A stretch of 64,000 bases of DNA from Phallus indusiatus (GCA_027605045.1 JAQFWX010000092.1:1-64000), one strand, 5' to 3'. Counted from the stretch's first letter, positions 1-12,458 are shown. Numbers and translations: made by a program. The notes: generated by a model not told the origin, from the letters alone.

Positions 1-365
1 TCGCTCATTTGAATTCGTCCTCAATATTATTTCTCCAAATGAAATCTGGTCATAACCCTTTCGGAACAATGAATGTTGACTTCGCAAAGGTTTATGCACT
101 TTGATCAAGGGGCTTGTTATTTAATTGATCCTATGACTTTGGGAGATAATCCGCCGATCTCCTTTCTAAAATATATTTTTTCCCTCCATACAGAATTCCC
201 TAATCAAAACAAGGGAAAAGCAGAAAGTTGTCTGTGCGTGGGTCACGGTGACGCGGTGTCAAAATTTGTCAAACCCCAAACAGCGCGGAACCAAAATCCC
301 GAGCCAGCTTACCAAATCGCGTCAGTCCAACATAGTCCGAGTAATCGCTGAAATTCGTGAACTTC
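1..365. other. Upstream region of the GRASP gene
   Basis: No coding region is supported here. The short open frames have no recognisable protein character. The stretch is probably the promoter and 5' leader of the GRASP gene that starts at 366. Confidence 0.5.
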
Positions 366-1634
366 ATGGGTGCTGGTCAATCTCAAGCTACGGATGAGAA
401 GCCTTCACGCGGACTACACATTTTACGCGTCACTCAATCATCTCCAGCCTCACAAACTGACTTAGAACCCTTTTTTGACTTCGTTATTGGTCTGGAAGGA
501 AAACCGTTTACGTCAGACATCGATGCCGCCGAGCTGGAAAGAATAGTTGACTCCAATGAAAATAAACAGATTGGATTACTTGTATGGAGTTCCAAGACAC
601 AGCACACTCGCCGTGGGTCAATCTCTTTCCTTTTCGCGGAGGATACCTTAAAATACTCATTAGCTCCTTTTTCAAGCTAGTCGTCAATATAACACCTTCT
701 CGGGTGTGGTCTTCTGCGCCCGATGATATTGACCACGCTTTATCTGATAAGCCCTCCTTACTTGGTCTGAGCATGCGGCTTTGTGAACCAGAGTCTAGCT
801 TGGACAACGTTTGGCATGTGCTCGATGTTTTAGAAGGTAGCCCTGCTGAAAGCGCCGGATTGGTTCCATATGGAGATTGGATCGTAGGATGGTCGGGTGG
901 GACCCTTCATACCGAAAATGATTTCTATCAAGTGGTGGAAGCTGTAAGTAGTACCGCTCATGTCAGTCTTTTCCCTCCTAATATATTCTGTTTAGCATGT
1001 TGACAAGCCGCTCCGGGTATATGTTTATTCTTATGACTTTGAGTAAGTTCCGTTCCTAGTATTTGAATTGACGGCTTACCATTCCCACAGCACCATTCGT
1101 GAAGTGGTTCTTGTGCCAAATCGTCAATGGGGAGGAGAGGGCCTTTTAGGTTGTGTCTTCGGGTCAGTTAATTTCCGAGCTGTTTTTGGTGCCTCCTCTC
1201 TGATCTGAAAAACTAGCTTTGGCCTTTTACATCGCATTCCAACTGTTGAACCTGGTTCGACGACAGAAGAACTAGTAGCTGCTCATGAAAGTACAGATCC
1301 GGAATATGAAGAACCGGCATTGTTTGTTCCAGCCGATGAACACGCAAATACCGTCTTCAATGGTGACAGTATGTCATGATGCTCGCATAGGTATGTGTGT
1401 CGATTGACGGCCGCAGATCACACATTACCCTTTCCACAAGAATCCATCGGGCCTAATTCGTCTGATCTCGCCTCGGGAATTAACCATCTACACACGGAAG
1501 AGGAAGACTCCTTTGCCACTCCAACAAAATTCATGAGACACCCTAAGGAATGGACTAATGTAGAAGGAGATGAGGAGGACAACGGTTCTGTCAGCGCTGC
1601 AGAAACAACTGGAAGTATCACTAGCGTTGATTAA
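366..1634 (+). CDS. GRH1: GRASP-type Golgi reassembly-stacking protein
   Basis: Peripheral Golgi/ER-exit-site protein acting in membrane tethering and unconventional secretion. Exons by frame: join(366..612,681..943,996..1042,1091..1162,1217..1368,1417..1634), about 332 aa. The start is set by MGAGQSQ, which has Gly2 and Ser6 as expected for an N-myristoylation signal. Two PDZ-like GRASP repeats follow: the first runs through FFDFVIGLEGKPF and ends in VNITPSRVW, and the second contains SPAESAGLVPYGDWIVGW and ends at GLLGCVFGFGLLHRIP. The C-terminal 80 residues are acidic and Ser/Thr-rich, as in fungal GRASPs. The domain order matches metazoan GRASP55/65 and yeast Grh1. I inferred the last intron (1369-1416) from phase. 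All introns are 48-68 nt GT-AG. Confidence 0.93.
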
Positions 1635-1755
1635 TGGGCTTCACTTTATTTGTCTAGCATTACAACAGTTACATTATATGTTAATTACCGAACACACCCT
1701 TTGACCCAGCCAATTCAGCACCTAATTTATATCCCGTCACCTTAAGGATCACATG

Positions 1756-2905
1756 TTAGCGTTTTCGTCGCCGAATTGAAAATGTAAATACCTTTTCCCA
1801 GTCAATTTTCTGTCTGGTGATAGGCAATGTTCGTCTCAACCCTTTGAATGTCTTTTCACTCATGTTATAATAATTTTGAATGAGGGCTTCTTGGTGTTCG
1901 TTTTCTCGCGCTTCTATTAAAGCGAGAATCTTGGAGGCAGACGATGCGCTTTGGGACGACACCGCCGCCGGTGGGAGTTCGAAGGTGGGAGTAAAATTGG
2001 TAGCAAGTTGAACCTATGGAAGGTCAAAACAATGTCGTTTCGCGTATAAAGCTCTTTCGTACATTGCCTTGTTCAAAGTAATGAACATTAACCAGCACCT
2101 TCCCTTGGACCTTTCCTTCGCCTATGTCGATAATATATTCTGACCGCCATCTTCCAGACCTAATACGATACATAAGTTGCAATATACGGGAATGGAAGGA
2201 TTTACCAGAAATTAGTTGGGTTATATTTGTTTGCAACGATTTGAATGGCATATTTAGATGCTGTTATGGTATGTACGACAGACACTCCTCCAGGAAAGTG
2301 GTCCGCGGTATATGCGATTGTGGCTTTCTCTAACGCAGAGCTATAGCAAACCAAATTAAGCCGAAATATGAAAAACCGGTATCATAAGAACGACCGTTCT
2401 TACCGGAAAGGTTCTGTGTCCTCGTCGGGCTCGTAGGTTTGGACATCAGATACTTCCTTGATGTGGTTTCAAAAACACAAACCACCCGAAAGATAGGATT
2501 CACATACTAGTCTCAAATGATCAAATAGAAACGTTTTCTTAGATCTTGGATCTTTAAACCGATCTTCTTCTCCCTCCACACGACCATTCTCGCTGATTAT
2601 AGCCTGCATGGATTCGACAAAAGAGTATACGTTCCCAAGTATGACGACATGCCTGATGATCTTGTTCCGGTACATCAACGACTACAAATTGCTCCAAATT
2701 ATACTGTGTCAGAGCCGGCTGGATACCTTTCTGGAGCAGCTCATCGTCTGAGATGATATTGCGGACGTCTGAAGTCAAAGCTCAGAGTAATCTCAGAGTT
2801 CCACGGATGTGAGTAGATAATACCATTCAAAACATCGTTTATCTCCCCTGGAGGGCTTTGAAGAATGAATTTTGCAGCCACGGCCATCTGCTTGTCGGGA
2901 TGCAT
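1756..2905 (-). CDS. CAP1: F-actin-capping protein subunit alpha
   Basis: Alpha half of the CapZ heterodimer, which caps actin filament barbed ends. Exons: complement(join(1756..2013,2063..2159,2206..2340,2404..2456,2508..2603,2653..2768,2824..2905)), 278 aa, the normal family length. Diagnostic stretches are AAKFILQSPPGEINDVLND at the N-terminus, FLFDHLRL, SGRWRSEYIIDI, VNVHYFEQGNVQL, and the actin-binding C-terminal region TFKGLRRTLPITRQKIDWEK. All phases close only if the intron at 2604-2652 uses a GC donor (GCATGT). The gene is convergent with the GRASP gene; the two stops are about 120 bp apart. Confidence 0.95.
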
Positions 2906-3037
2906 TTCGGGTACGATGATTACTTAGGCGCTTGTGAATTGTGAGTCTAGCGCTCATTTCCTTCCAGTTATATGCAGCGCATAGGTCAACTTTGCGCAGA
3001 GCAAATCAAAGTATTTAGTTACAATAACATGAATAAA

Positions 3038-5638
3038 TTAGACATTAATTATTTCTGCTATCACACTATGGTATATCCCATTCGGATCAAATGTCTTTCT
3101 TACTTTCGAAAATCTCTGCAAACTCTGAAACATGGATAATGTTAACCAACCAGCAGGTCAGAGACCGTTGTCTCTCTCACCTCTTTATCTAGGTTTGGCA
3201 CGGTCTGTGTTAACACTTCTCTTGTATTTTTTGACCAATGTGGACGAGCTGGAAATTCGCGAATTAATGTTTGAGCAAGGTTAGCATCTGATAAAGCGTG
3301 AGTGAGAATTGTTGTTTCAAAAAAAGAAACTGTGACCCACAGAATTCTTCATTGTATCGATGATGATCTCCCCCTGAAGGCATATATGACGGAAAGTCGA
3401 ACATGATAGCTCCCTAACAAAAAATTATCTTAGACAGGAGCTATTCTTTAAAAGGCAGGGACAATACTTTTGACCAATCACCCTTGATTTCTCCCACTCG
3501 CTCCGTTGTTTGACCGAGGAAACTATCAAAAGATTTACCGAATTTGATATTAATCCCACTACGGTATGTCGTTGTCACGGCTTTGCCCTGAGCGGCAGCT
3601 TCATCGAATAATTCACGAACTCGCTTCAAAAGGTCGTTGGCCTGAACTACAGGAACTGCGATCTCAAATGTGCGTCCACGAATACTAAAATTACCTGCAT
3701 CAAAAATAGTTCAAGGCATTAATATCACCCGTCCTTACTCATAATCCCATTCGGGTAGTTGGTCTGGATATAAACCACCGATCAGGACATCGTATGCCCA
3801 CCCATACACGGGCCAGGACGTTAGTGGCTTATTTGTGATTTTATCTGCCAACGAACTTATGACCCGTCTTACTTTCTTGTAACTGGATTAGACATACCAT
3901 GGAAATTCGGAGCACACCACAAGTCGTAAAAGATTCTCTCGGCAAGGAAGTTCGCCCAACCAAAGTTCTGTCCCATATTCAAAAGGGATCTACCGGTTGT
4001 ACCTTCGAAAGGAGTGACGCTGAATGTGGACTGAACCATATCAATTCAAAATACGACGAAGTATCAATAACTCTAAATCACCTACCTGGAACGCGTTTCC
4101 CTCCGTTTCTACGGGTACGATATCGTAAGTCCTTTGATGAAACTTCTTCAGCCCTGGCCACCACTGTGCAAAATTGTTTCATCCAGACAGCACACTTGCT
4201 TGTACTTTAATTACACGCGTACCCAAAGATTTGCTGTAACATAAGGAGCAATCAGCCCGTATATGTCCCCGTTCAGAACCTCATCTTCTTCGAGTCTGGA
4301 ATAAAGTTAGTGAATTCTATGCGAACGAGTATTTTGAAACGAACATGGTTTGATTAGCATAGACTTTGAAGTCCTTGAAAACTTCCAGTTTTACGCGAGT
4401 TATGATGCCGAGGAGACCCAGTGAAGTAGTAGCTGAAAGCCAGACATCATCCGATTGATCTCTTTTCAGCCGCACAAGATCCCCTAAAAAAATTAATATA
4501 AAAGAAAAAACAGCCAAAAAGAGAGCAAACCTTTTCCATTCAGAATTTCGAGTTCTATTGCGGCAGAAGACACCTGGGAATCTTGGCTCAAGGAAGATCT
4601 ATGCGACCCTGTTGCAATTGAACCGGCTGTGAAAGGATGGGTCTTGTTCACAAATGTAAACTTAAATTAAAGATTTACCTATGGTTATGTTCCAATTCAC
4701 CAATGTGTAGCCTATGGAGGCACCTCGTTCATGCAGCCAGTCCGCTCTGGATATGAAAGTTATGACCTGTAATTTTTTTATGGAATCAACAACTTGCAAT
4801 TGTAAGAATGTTACGCCTGTGTAAGCGAGTCAATTAAGAGAAGGGCGTTTTCGTATTTTAAGTCTGACCAGCTTCAATCTCCACAGATCCTTTATCTCCA
4901 ACTATGTCTAACTTGCCAATCTTGTTCAAACCGTCGGTGCGGACGATAATCGTGTTGGGATTGTCCGAGCACATCGTATCGTACCTTGTGAATGTAATAA
5001 ACAAGCCTGCGAGCGACAAACAGGAAATGGATTTACCACATGTGCCCCACCTAGATTCAGGCATATAATCGGTGAGAGAGAAAACAAACACAACTTTTTT
5101 GCGCGTACACCACTAGCTCTAATAAGAGTTCCATTATCGGCGCTGATGACCTCTCTCACAATACCGACGATTTCATCGACTGTGGTAGGGTAATGAACTT
5201 GAGCGACTGAATGACAAGCTGGAAATCCGGGACCGTCGAATGTGTTGTAAGGAGACCCTGTAGGAAGTATAGGTTAATTCGAAAAAGAACGATGATGGAA
5301 GCCCACGTACCAGGCACATGTCTATTATTCGTTGTAGTTCATATTCCCGACTCGGCAAAAATAAGAAGAACTTACGGTTGCTCCGCATGAGCCAAGTTTG
5401 GAGATGACACGCCCTGTGGCAAATAACCCTTTATGTTGAGAGGTAGGTATGTACTCCTAGCTTGCAGACCCTGCGATGTCAAGTCGATGGCAAGGTGCCC
5501 GGCGGCGATCGATAGAATGACGCTTTTCGAAACAAAAGTAAGAGAATAGTTCCAGGCAAGGTCATAGATGGCTGCCTTTGCGTTCAAAACTGAAGTAAAT
5601 AGAGGAAGCTGCATCGTTGCCTCTATGACGACAGGCAC
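3038..5638 (-). CDS. FAD-linked oxidoreductase, lactone-oxidase (ALO/GULO) type
   Basis: VAO/PCMH-fold flavoprotein. The N-terminal half has the PCMH signature: FDGPGFPACHSVAQVHYPTT, then LIRASGVGHMWYD (GVGH resembles the FAD-contacting GxGH loop), NTIIVRTDGLNKIGKLDIVG, and the substrate-side segment ITIAGSIATGSHRSSLS. The C-terminal half carries features of D-arabinono-1,4-lactone/L-gulonolactone oxidases: ARPHWSKNTREVL and the closing RKTFDPNGIYH. At least twelve exons. Exon 1 ends at 5376 and is followed by an 11-nt exon (5311-5321). Residues about 25-50 of exon 1 are hydrophobic and could be a signal or membrane anchor. The first ATG is assumed; an in-frame ATG eight codons later is possible. 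The exact substrate (erythroascorbate pathway or another sugar lactone) cannot be read from the sequence. Confidence 0.85.
5311..5321 (-). other. 11-nt internal microexon of the FAD oxidoreductase
   Basis: Exon 1 ends in phase 2 at 5376 and the PCMH exon begins in phase 1 at 5257. An exon at 5311-5321, flanked by AG (5322-5323) and GT (5309-5310), bridges the phases and gives the sequence AEQPHVPGSPYNTF. The flanking introns are 54 and 53 nt, typical for this locus. Confidence 0.7.
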
Positions 5639-5804
5639 GGGCGAGTAAAGCCGTGTTCGGCGGAGTCTGCTTCCGCCAACACGCTTGTACGTCAGAGTGA
5701 CGGAAAATCATGAAAAGGTTTTCGAATATTCAATTTATATAATAAATAACTCTTGAACAGTGATATTATGAATGTTTGTTGAGGGAGAAACAACTTTTAA
5801 TATA

Positions 5805-7617
5805 TCATCGCCGATCACCGTCGTAAACAAGACCTGCTAAACCATATCGGATTACAAAACCAAGTATACTGCAAAAGATCTGTAAAAACGTCAGGTCAGG
5901 AATTGCTACGGATGATATCAAGAACACTTGCCTGGAACCCAATCATTACACCTACTAATCCTTCCTCGCCTAACCTAATGCCCAGATCCTGTAAGTTGAA
6001 TAGCAGAAAATTTAGTATTGTCAGATTAGTCGAAGTCAATATTATATTTGTCTTTTCGTGGATAGTCAACCGTGTTAGTCGGAGTGCAGAAAGAACTCTA
6101 AGAGTGAAATTTGTTAATTTTGATGGGGGGAGAGGAAATTCCGTCTCGGAAGGTTTCAAAAGCATTGTGGAAGGTTCAAGTCTAAAAGAGCAATTCATAA
6201 CGGCGTGAAAAAAGCTTAACACACAACTCACTTGGGCAGCCGATGTCTTGGACAAGGTACAATTCCAAATAGTTGAGGACAACTGAGAACAAAATTGAAG
6301 ATTTGGGGTATAAAGAATAAAAGTAGTGTTTTGGAAAAGTGCCCTTGGATACCGACGACCGCGAAAGCCATTCCACTGAAGTAACATAATGTATCTCCGG
6401 GAAAAGCTCGGGCGGGATACCTGCAAATATAAGTTAACAAATTGAAACTTTTGTTACGTGAAAGGGGCCAACCAGTTATGATACATAAAGCCCAAACAAA
6501 CTCCAATGAGTGGAAGCATGAAATAGAGGCTGAGTAAATGTCGTTCAACCAATTCTTTACTGCCATGGGCTAACCCAGCGGTGTATACACCTCCAATGGT
6601 CCAGGTCCAACGTTCGCCAATTAATTCTAGTTAACCTTAGCGTTAATTAAGAAGCGCGTACAGAAATGCCACAAACCAGACATGATTGAGGGAACAGGGA
6701 TCTTTATTGTGAATTGTTTTGGCCATGGCAAATACAGCGCATCATTGATGCATACTGAAAGTGCGATAATCAAAGATTGGGATACTTCCAAACCGTTGAG
6801 TCCAGCAAGAATATTGATACTGTTCGTGGTAAACGTGGACAGCATGGACATGTATATGTAATACAAAGGGCCTAAAATATGGTCATTCGCATTTATTTTG
6901 GATCAAGCTGAGGAGAAAACTAACCTAGATTAACAATGTTTCCGAAAATCTGTCTAAACGGTTTGGGGATGACAACAGATGTGCCTCCCTGTTCAGCATA
7001 ATACACTAACAGTAAAGGAATTGCCGCAATCAAAGGGATAGGAAGTTTGTGGCGCCATCGGATATCAAATAGGTCGTCGATGAAACCCAGAAGGGTAGCG
7101 ATGAGGAGAGATAATATAGCTGAAAGGTATACTGAAAGCTTTAAACCTGTTGAGCAGCCAATTCAAGCAAAAAGGTAGCAGGTGAAGCGTACTTGGGCCA
7201 ACGAAAACTCCACCGCGGCAAGCCCTTCTTCCACAGGAGGTGGAAGTAAGAACGAAGAAAAGACAAACGGAATGAAATGGATAAGCATTAGCGTGTACAC
7301 GGATGCACATATCAATCCCATGCTTTCGGGTCTGCGCACGTATTCAGCCTGAATCTTCTCAAGGTACACAAGACGCACATGTCCCCACCGCCAACTTTCA
7401 GAAGATCACGACCTTTGAGCCCAACTTTGATGAATTTGTCTCCTACGGCTGGTATGATTGCAATAGTTGCCACGAACGCGAGGATCGCAAATCCGACCGA
7501 TGCGTGCAATGTCCCCATAGAAAGTGGCACGGCTAGAGGCCGGAATATAAGGATTCCTGCTACTGGGACTAAAGCCAGAACTGGCAGCGACGGAACTGGA
7601 CGTGTTTGCGATGCCAT
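5805..7617 (-). CDS. ALG7: UDP-GlcNAc:dolichyl-phosphate GlcNAc-1-phosphotransferase
   Basis: ER membrane enzyme of the first step of N-glycan assembly, making GlcNAc-PP-dolichol; it is the target of tunicamycin. Motifs in order: [44 protein letters not shown] (the conserved DDxxD-type catalytic loop), [57 protein letters not shown] and PCPRHRLPK. Multiple hydrophobic segments fit the ten-helix fold. The C-terminus ends [17 protein letters not shown] chose the ATG at 7617 (MASQTRPVP) because it puts the first hydrophobic helix at the usual distance; an in-frame ATG at 7743 would add 42 polar residues. At least six short introns. Confidence 0.94.
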
Positions 7618-7830
7618 AGCAGATGTATTAGATGGTGAAAAGGTTTTCACAAGTGCATTCGGTTTAAAGAGAGTTCTTATTTGTTCGTGTTCAAAAATGT
7701 CCTCCGTGTCACTCTGTGACACGCGCTCATAGCATTCCTTCATATGCTTCTTTCATATTGACTACATACGTGCTAAAGCAAATATTCTATAAACAGGTCA
7801 TATACTCGTTCTAAATCATCACCGGCTCTT

Positions 7831-9697
7831 CTACAGTTTTGTCTTGCTGATAAATTGGGCCTCCGTTACACCTTTTCCCATAGCTGCTGTTGAAGAAATA
7901 CCTCCCGTAACGGTCATTATAAGCTGGTCGATCAACTCTGCACCAGACCACTGTTGGAGTCGAAGTCAAAGATGGTATCAGTAATCTTTTTTCCAGAAGA
8001 GAGAGGAAGTGCTGCAAACGCACCTTCTGATGTGTCAAGACGTCGCAGCCAATCTCTCTCTCCCTGCGCTGGATCAGCTCTACGTACGCCTTCATACCTT
8101 CATCCTTGAAAGACTTGGCAAACAAGTCAGAGATATACGCCGTAGAGTGTAATCCACCAAGGGTAATGAACTGCCAGCAGAATCCCAACTTGCCCAACTC
8201 CCATACGTAATCGCGCATGGTCTCTCCGTTCAGCCCAGCCGCATCCCAGTTGAAGCTTGGACTCAAGTTGTATGCAAGCCATTGTGTCGGATCAGCAGCA
8301 TGCACCCCGTCCGCAAAATCCTTTGCTTGCTTCAGAACTGGTTTCGCAGTTTCCATCCAGATTAAATCAGCATACGGTCCGAACGCTATTCCACGAGCAA
8401 TGCACATCGGCGTTCCGCCCCGAATTCGGAAGTACCCCTCTCGTGTGCGAGGATGGGTAGAACTCCAGAAGGGAAGTTTAGACTGAGGAAGGTTGAACGG
8501 CGCGGACTGAACGATTGAACGTGCTTCCTGATAAGAAGCTTTACGAGTCACCTCAAGGAACCGTTCCACCACGTATGACGGTGATCCGTTGGCTTTCAAT
8601 GCATGTCCAAGTGCTTCCGAAAGAGTTTGCAAATGAGCTTCGACTATCCAATTATCCTCAACAGCTTGCAACGCAGAGCCTATAACGCCTTTTGCGCCGG
8701 CCTTATGCATGACTTCCGTAAGTGGCTCTTGGGAAGGATTCGTCGATCCGAGGATGAATGCCTGATCCCTGGGGTCCACGTCGGACATGATGAGCGTCGC
8801 GGCATCGGCGTCCGTACGGGCAATGACGAGATTCTCAACTCCCATAATATCGAATTGTAACCTGATGGCGACCAACCGATCAATATGCTCCTGCGTAGGA
8901 ACAAGAACCTTTCCAGCCATGTGTCCACACTTCTTCGTGCCAGGAGCTTGATCTTCTATGTGAATACCCGCGGCACCTGATTCAACAAACAACTTCGCCA
9001 GTTTAAACACTGCGGACAATCCTCCATGGCCGGTATCCGCATCAGCGATTATAGGCCGAAGGTAGTCGATTTCCGGCTCAGCGTTCGAATTGGAAAGTCT
9101 ACCCGCGCGTTGTTTGCGATCATGGAAGACCTGGGCAGAAAACAGATGGTGCACTTTATTCGGGACGGTATTATATGGATAATCAGCTAAATCCGGACCC
9201 GGTTCGTTCGTTGAGGACGCAGTGCTACTAGACTGCCATCTGTATCGGGATGTGTGTTAAAAATAAACAAGCTCCACATATGCAATGAAACACGGAGACA
9301 AGACATACCCAGATACATAGACAGTCTCAAGATGTTTCGCCATCTGCGTAACCTGTACTGGGTCCAGTCTGACATCGGTGAGGAGGTTATCTTTCAACAA
9401 TCAAGGTTTCCAAATACTTACGCGCCATAGGTATGACTCGGTGTGCGGTTCTTGAAATGGTTCTCTAGTATATGCCATAATTTCTTGCCCATAGCATCCG
9501 AAGGGTATTGTACTCTAAGTGTGCCTCTCTTAGAGACGACATCTGCGGCGGTATATGGTCTCTTTGTGCGTGCAAATCGTGGAGACTGGAACAAATGTTT
9601 ATCAGGATCCCGAGACATTGGAGAATTGAACCATGAACTTCACCTTCCACCATTGCTCCACCTGTCTAATTTCTTCTTGGAATGAAATGCCTTGCAT
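7831..9697 (-). CDS. ICL1: Isocitrate lyase
   Basis: Glyoxylate-cycle enzyme cleaving isocitrate to glyoxylate and succinate; needed for growth on acetate, ethanol or fatty acids. Exons: complement(join(7831..7950,8024..9239,9309..9368,9422..9585,9644..9697)), 537 aa, normal for fungal ICL. Diagnostic motifs: [68 protein letters not shown] (the KKCGH catalytic loop), [22 protein letters not shown] and [20 protein letters not shown]. The C-terminus ends SKTKL; TKL is a weak PTS1-like tripeptide, so peroxisomal location is possible but unproven. The short first exon (MQGISFQEE) sets the start. Upstream DNA carries a CACGTG box. Confidence 0.97.
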
Positions 9698-10490
9698 TGT
9701 CGTATCGAGTAAGTCTCTATTTAGTATACTGAAACATCTGAGTGACTCAGTCATTTTATATACAATTTTCGATCGCTAGACTCGGGAGCTTCCTTATGCC
9801 ACGTGATAATGTCATTGTCACATGTCACAGCTCATTGGCGGAACTCCGTAAGGCATATGGTGGCATTCGGTTGCCCCCCTTTTACTTTCTTTGTTCTCCT
9901 GTAATGTTGCATGGCTCACCACGAGACTGCGACCATATCAATCCAATTTATGTTCCCTACAACCTCTCATAACGAACTTTTATATCACCTACATTCCATC
10001 GCAAGTTGCGGGTGCCCGTAATTGCCCAACCCACCTCCGACTCATTCCGTGGATGTCCACTGCGTTCACTGTTGACCGGACTCCGATTAAATTTCTGTGG
10101 AGAGCACATAACGTCACGGGGAGCTCAGCTTGGTATATGACCCTTTCACTCGTTGGTGATTTCTGTGTCCGAGTCGGGTCTAGCGTCTCTAAATTGAGCC
10201 TACTGTCATTTGCTAAGGTATTCATGGGTGGCACTTCCTTTCCCGATTCCGCGCGATTTCTTCCTCGTGAAAATCAGGCGGCTCTTCACGGAATGTTTCG
10301 TGTTTTTCAAGTCGCAAAGTAATGTTATATTGTGTCCGGCCCTAGGAAACCCTTAGGCGCAGAAATTGGGACATCGAGCTGAGTTGTATGATTGCAAGTC
10401 GTGTTATAGCAATAGAAAGAGCTTATTTTCACTCAATCATCATTATTATCGCACATCTATTTTCAGTTGCCTATTATAGTTAAGCTTTCG
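9698..10490. promoter_or_regulatory. Isocitrate lyase promoter / MFS 3' flank
   Basis: No convincing coding region. The 143-codon frame at 9891-10322 has no protein-family character. About 100-140 bp upstream of the ICL start are a perfect CACGTG (9800-9805), a TCACATGTCA element (9817-9827) and an ATTGG, i.e. reverse CCAAT (9834-9838). Such boxes are common in carbon-source-regulated fungal promoters, but their function here is inference. Confidence 0.4.
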
Positions 10491-12458
10491 TCAACTGTGG
10501 TTTTCCTTCGACGCCTCCTCCCCTGGTTTCTCCGGCAGCAAAAAGTGTGAACTTAAAGCTCCAAGTGTGCAAAGTGCGCATGTGACAACGTACACTAACT
10601 GGCCGTTCAAGAGATTGTATTGGTTAGAAACGGCGAATAACGACTGATGACCATCAGATATATATTATTAAATGGAAGGACTTTAAAGACTTACTGTTAT
10701 ACCAGCAGGACCAATGATCCCCATCGTGGAGAAAACGGTTTGGCCAATTCCATTCGTCGTTCCGAGTAATTCTTTGGTCGGTGCTGCGCACGAAATAAAA
10801 ATATACATGGCACTGAAGGCCGTATAGCTCGGTAACAAAAGGATGAAATGTAATGCCATAACGACCCAGACCCCTGGATATTCTATCCCATGTCGCCGAG
10901 CTAGCCAGCCCATCACAGGTAGGCATGCATACATGGGTACCATCAAGAGCATACAAATGGTATAAAGTGTTTTAGGGTCGATCCTTCGATACAGGGGTCC
11001 AAAGCAAAATGGCTGCAATATTCCGTGAAATAGACCCATCCCTCCGATAAGAAGACCTATTTGAGAGATATCTAAACCCAATCCGCCCGAGGCAATAGGA
11101 GTTCCCAAGAAAATAGCCAATAAAGCGACATAGGCTTGGTCAATGAACGCTAAGAAAACTTGATTGATTATAATGCTGAACATTCTACGGTTCAACAAAA
11201 GGGATAACCGGATATTCTCCGGTGAAGCTGTCGCGGCAATTATCGATCTCGAGTTTTTTGAGGTTCTACTACGAAAACAGGGAAGCACTAGTTTTGGTTT
11301 GGTGGGATGTGTCTGGAAGCCTATCAGTTGACAAAGAAACTGAATTCTAAGCTCAAGCACACATACCTCGTCAACGACAATGGCGGTTGATAAAAAAGCA
11401 AAGAAGGATACTAGCCCTGCAGCTACACATGGCAAAAGATATGGATATGTTCTCCAAAATGCATTATCAAAGCCAGCAAGTCTTTCTGCCGGTTTTGCAA
11501 GAAGACCGCCGATCAAGGGGCTAAAAACCTGGCTCAACAACACATGCTTCGAAATGATATATTTATTTGTGAGATTATTCACCCAAATGTCGCGCCGGTT
11601 GCCCAGCTAATCGATTTTTTCAGTTCGTCATTCATGAAAAAAATTGGCAAAGAACAAGTCATACAGGATAGGTGTATAGGCGAAAACCTGAGCGCGATTT
11701 GAAGAATCCGTAATCTTTCAGACAAGGTGGTTAGTCAATTTAGTAGAACCATTGAAGGTTACATACCTCCGTTAACATTGCCCGCACCACACCGGTATTA
11801 CCATTTAAGGCTCCTATTTCCCGCTTGTCATTCGGATCTTTTAATAAAACAAAGGATCGCTCACCTTGGAGAGCACGGCTGGCCATGACACCTAACAGCG
11901 TCTTTGAAAATCCGAAGCATATAACCGCCACAGTCAGACCCAGCGAGCCAAACATGATGACAGGTTTTCGGCCAATTGAATCAGACGTTCGCGCCCATAT
12001 AAGAACGCATATAGCTTCTGTCAGGAAAAAGCAGGACTCCTGGATAGGGCGGTAAATAGTTCTTTGTTAGATGGAACAAATGTGCGTCGAGATATGCTTT
12101 ACTATAAGTCCAGAATAATATCCAATTGCTTTTTCGTCTTGTACAACGTCAAGGTCCTTGACGAGCTGGGGAGACATCGCTTAGATCAATGAAAAAGAGT
12201 GTCGAGCTTATAATGACTCACCTGAACCACAAAGGGATAAATCAGAGTCGACGTTAATGACTCTGGTAGCAACACTAGAAGCAACGCCGCCACTTGCAAT
12301 TTGGGAAGGGGCGTCTGTTTTTCACCGTCTAGATTGCCTATGAGAGGGGTGGTTTCTGAAATAGATATGGTTGAGCTTTCGGACCATTGGTCAGAAGTGT
12401 GTGTCGCCGAGTATGGGTCCTGGCCATCAGAACTGTCGTGATCGAGGTGCCGATCCAT
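10491..12458 (-). CDS. MFS carrier, DHA1/ZIFL-like (tandem copy A)
   Basis: Twelve-helix major facilitator. The start MDRHLDHD is followed by a polar Ser-rich leader ending ETTPLIGNL, then helix 1 (LLLVLLPESLTSTLIYPFVV). Motif A between helices 2 and 3 reads WARTSDSIGRKPV. Next come SRALQG, the helix-5 segment ATGATFGPLIGGLLAKPAER, a central polar loop (about residues 240-285), and the second bundle including LDISQIGLLIGGMGLFHGI and LGTTNGIGQTVFS. It ends FLLPEKPGEEASKENHS. The exon pattern and sequence closely follow the next gene. The substrate is unknown; the family includes zinc-induced-facilitator-like and drug/proton antiporters. The intron joining phase 2 to PLIGG uses the TTTTTAG acceptor, so the gene appears intact. 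Confidence 0.88.

Noticed and set aside
9891..10322. 143-codon plus-strand ORF upstream of isocitrate lyase
   Set aside because: No family character or splice context; lies in the expected promoter and is overlapped by another chance ORF on the other strand.
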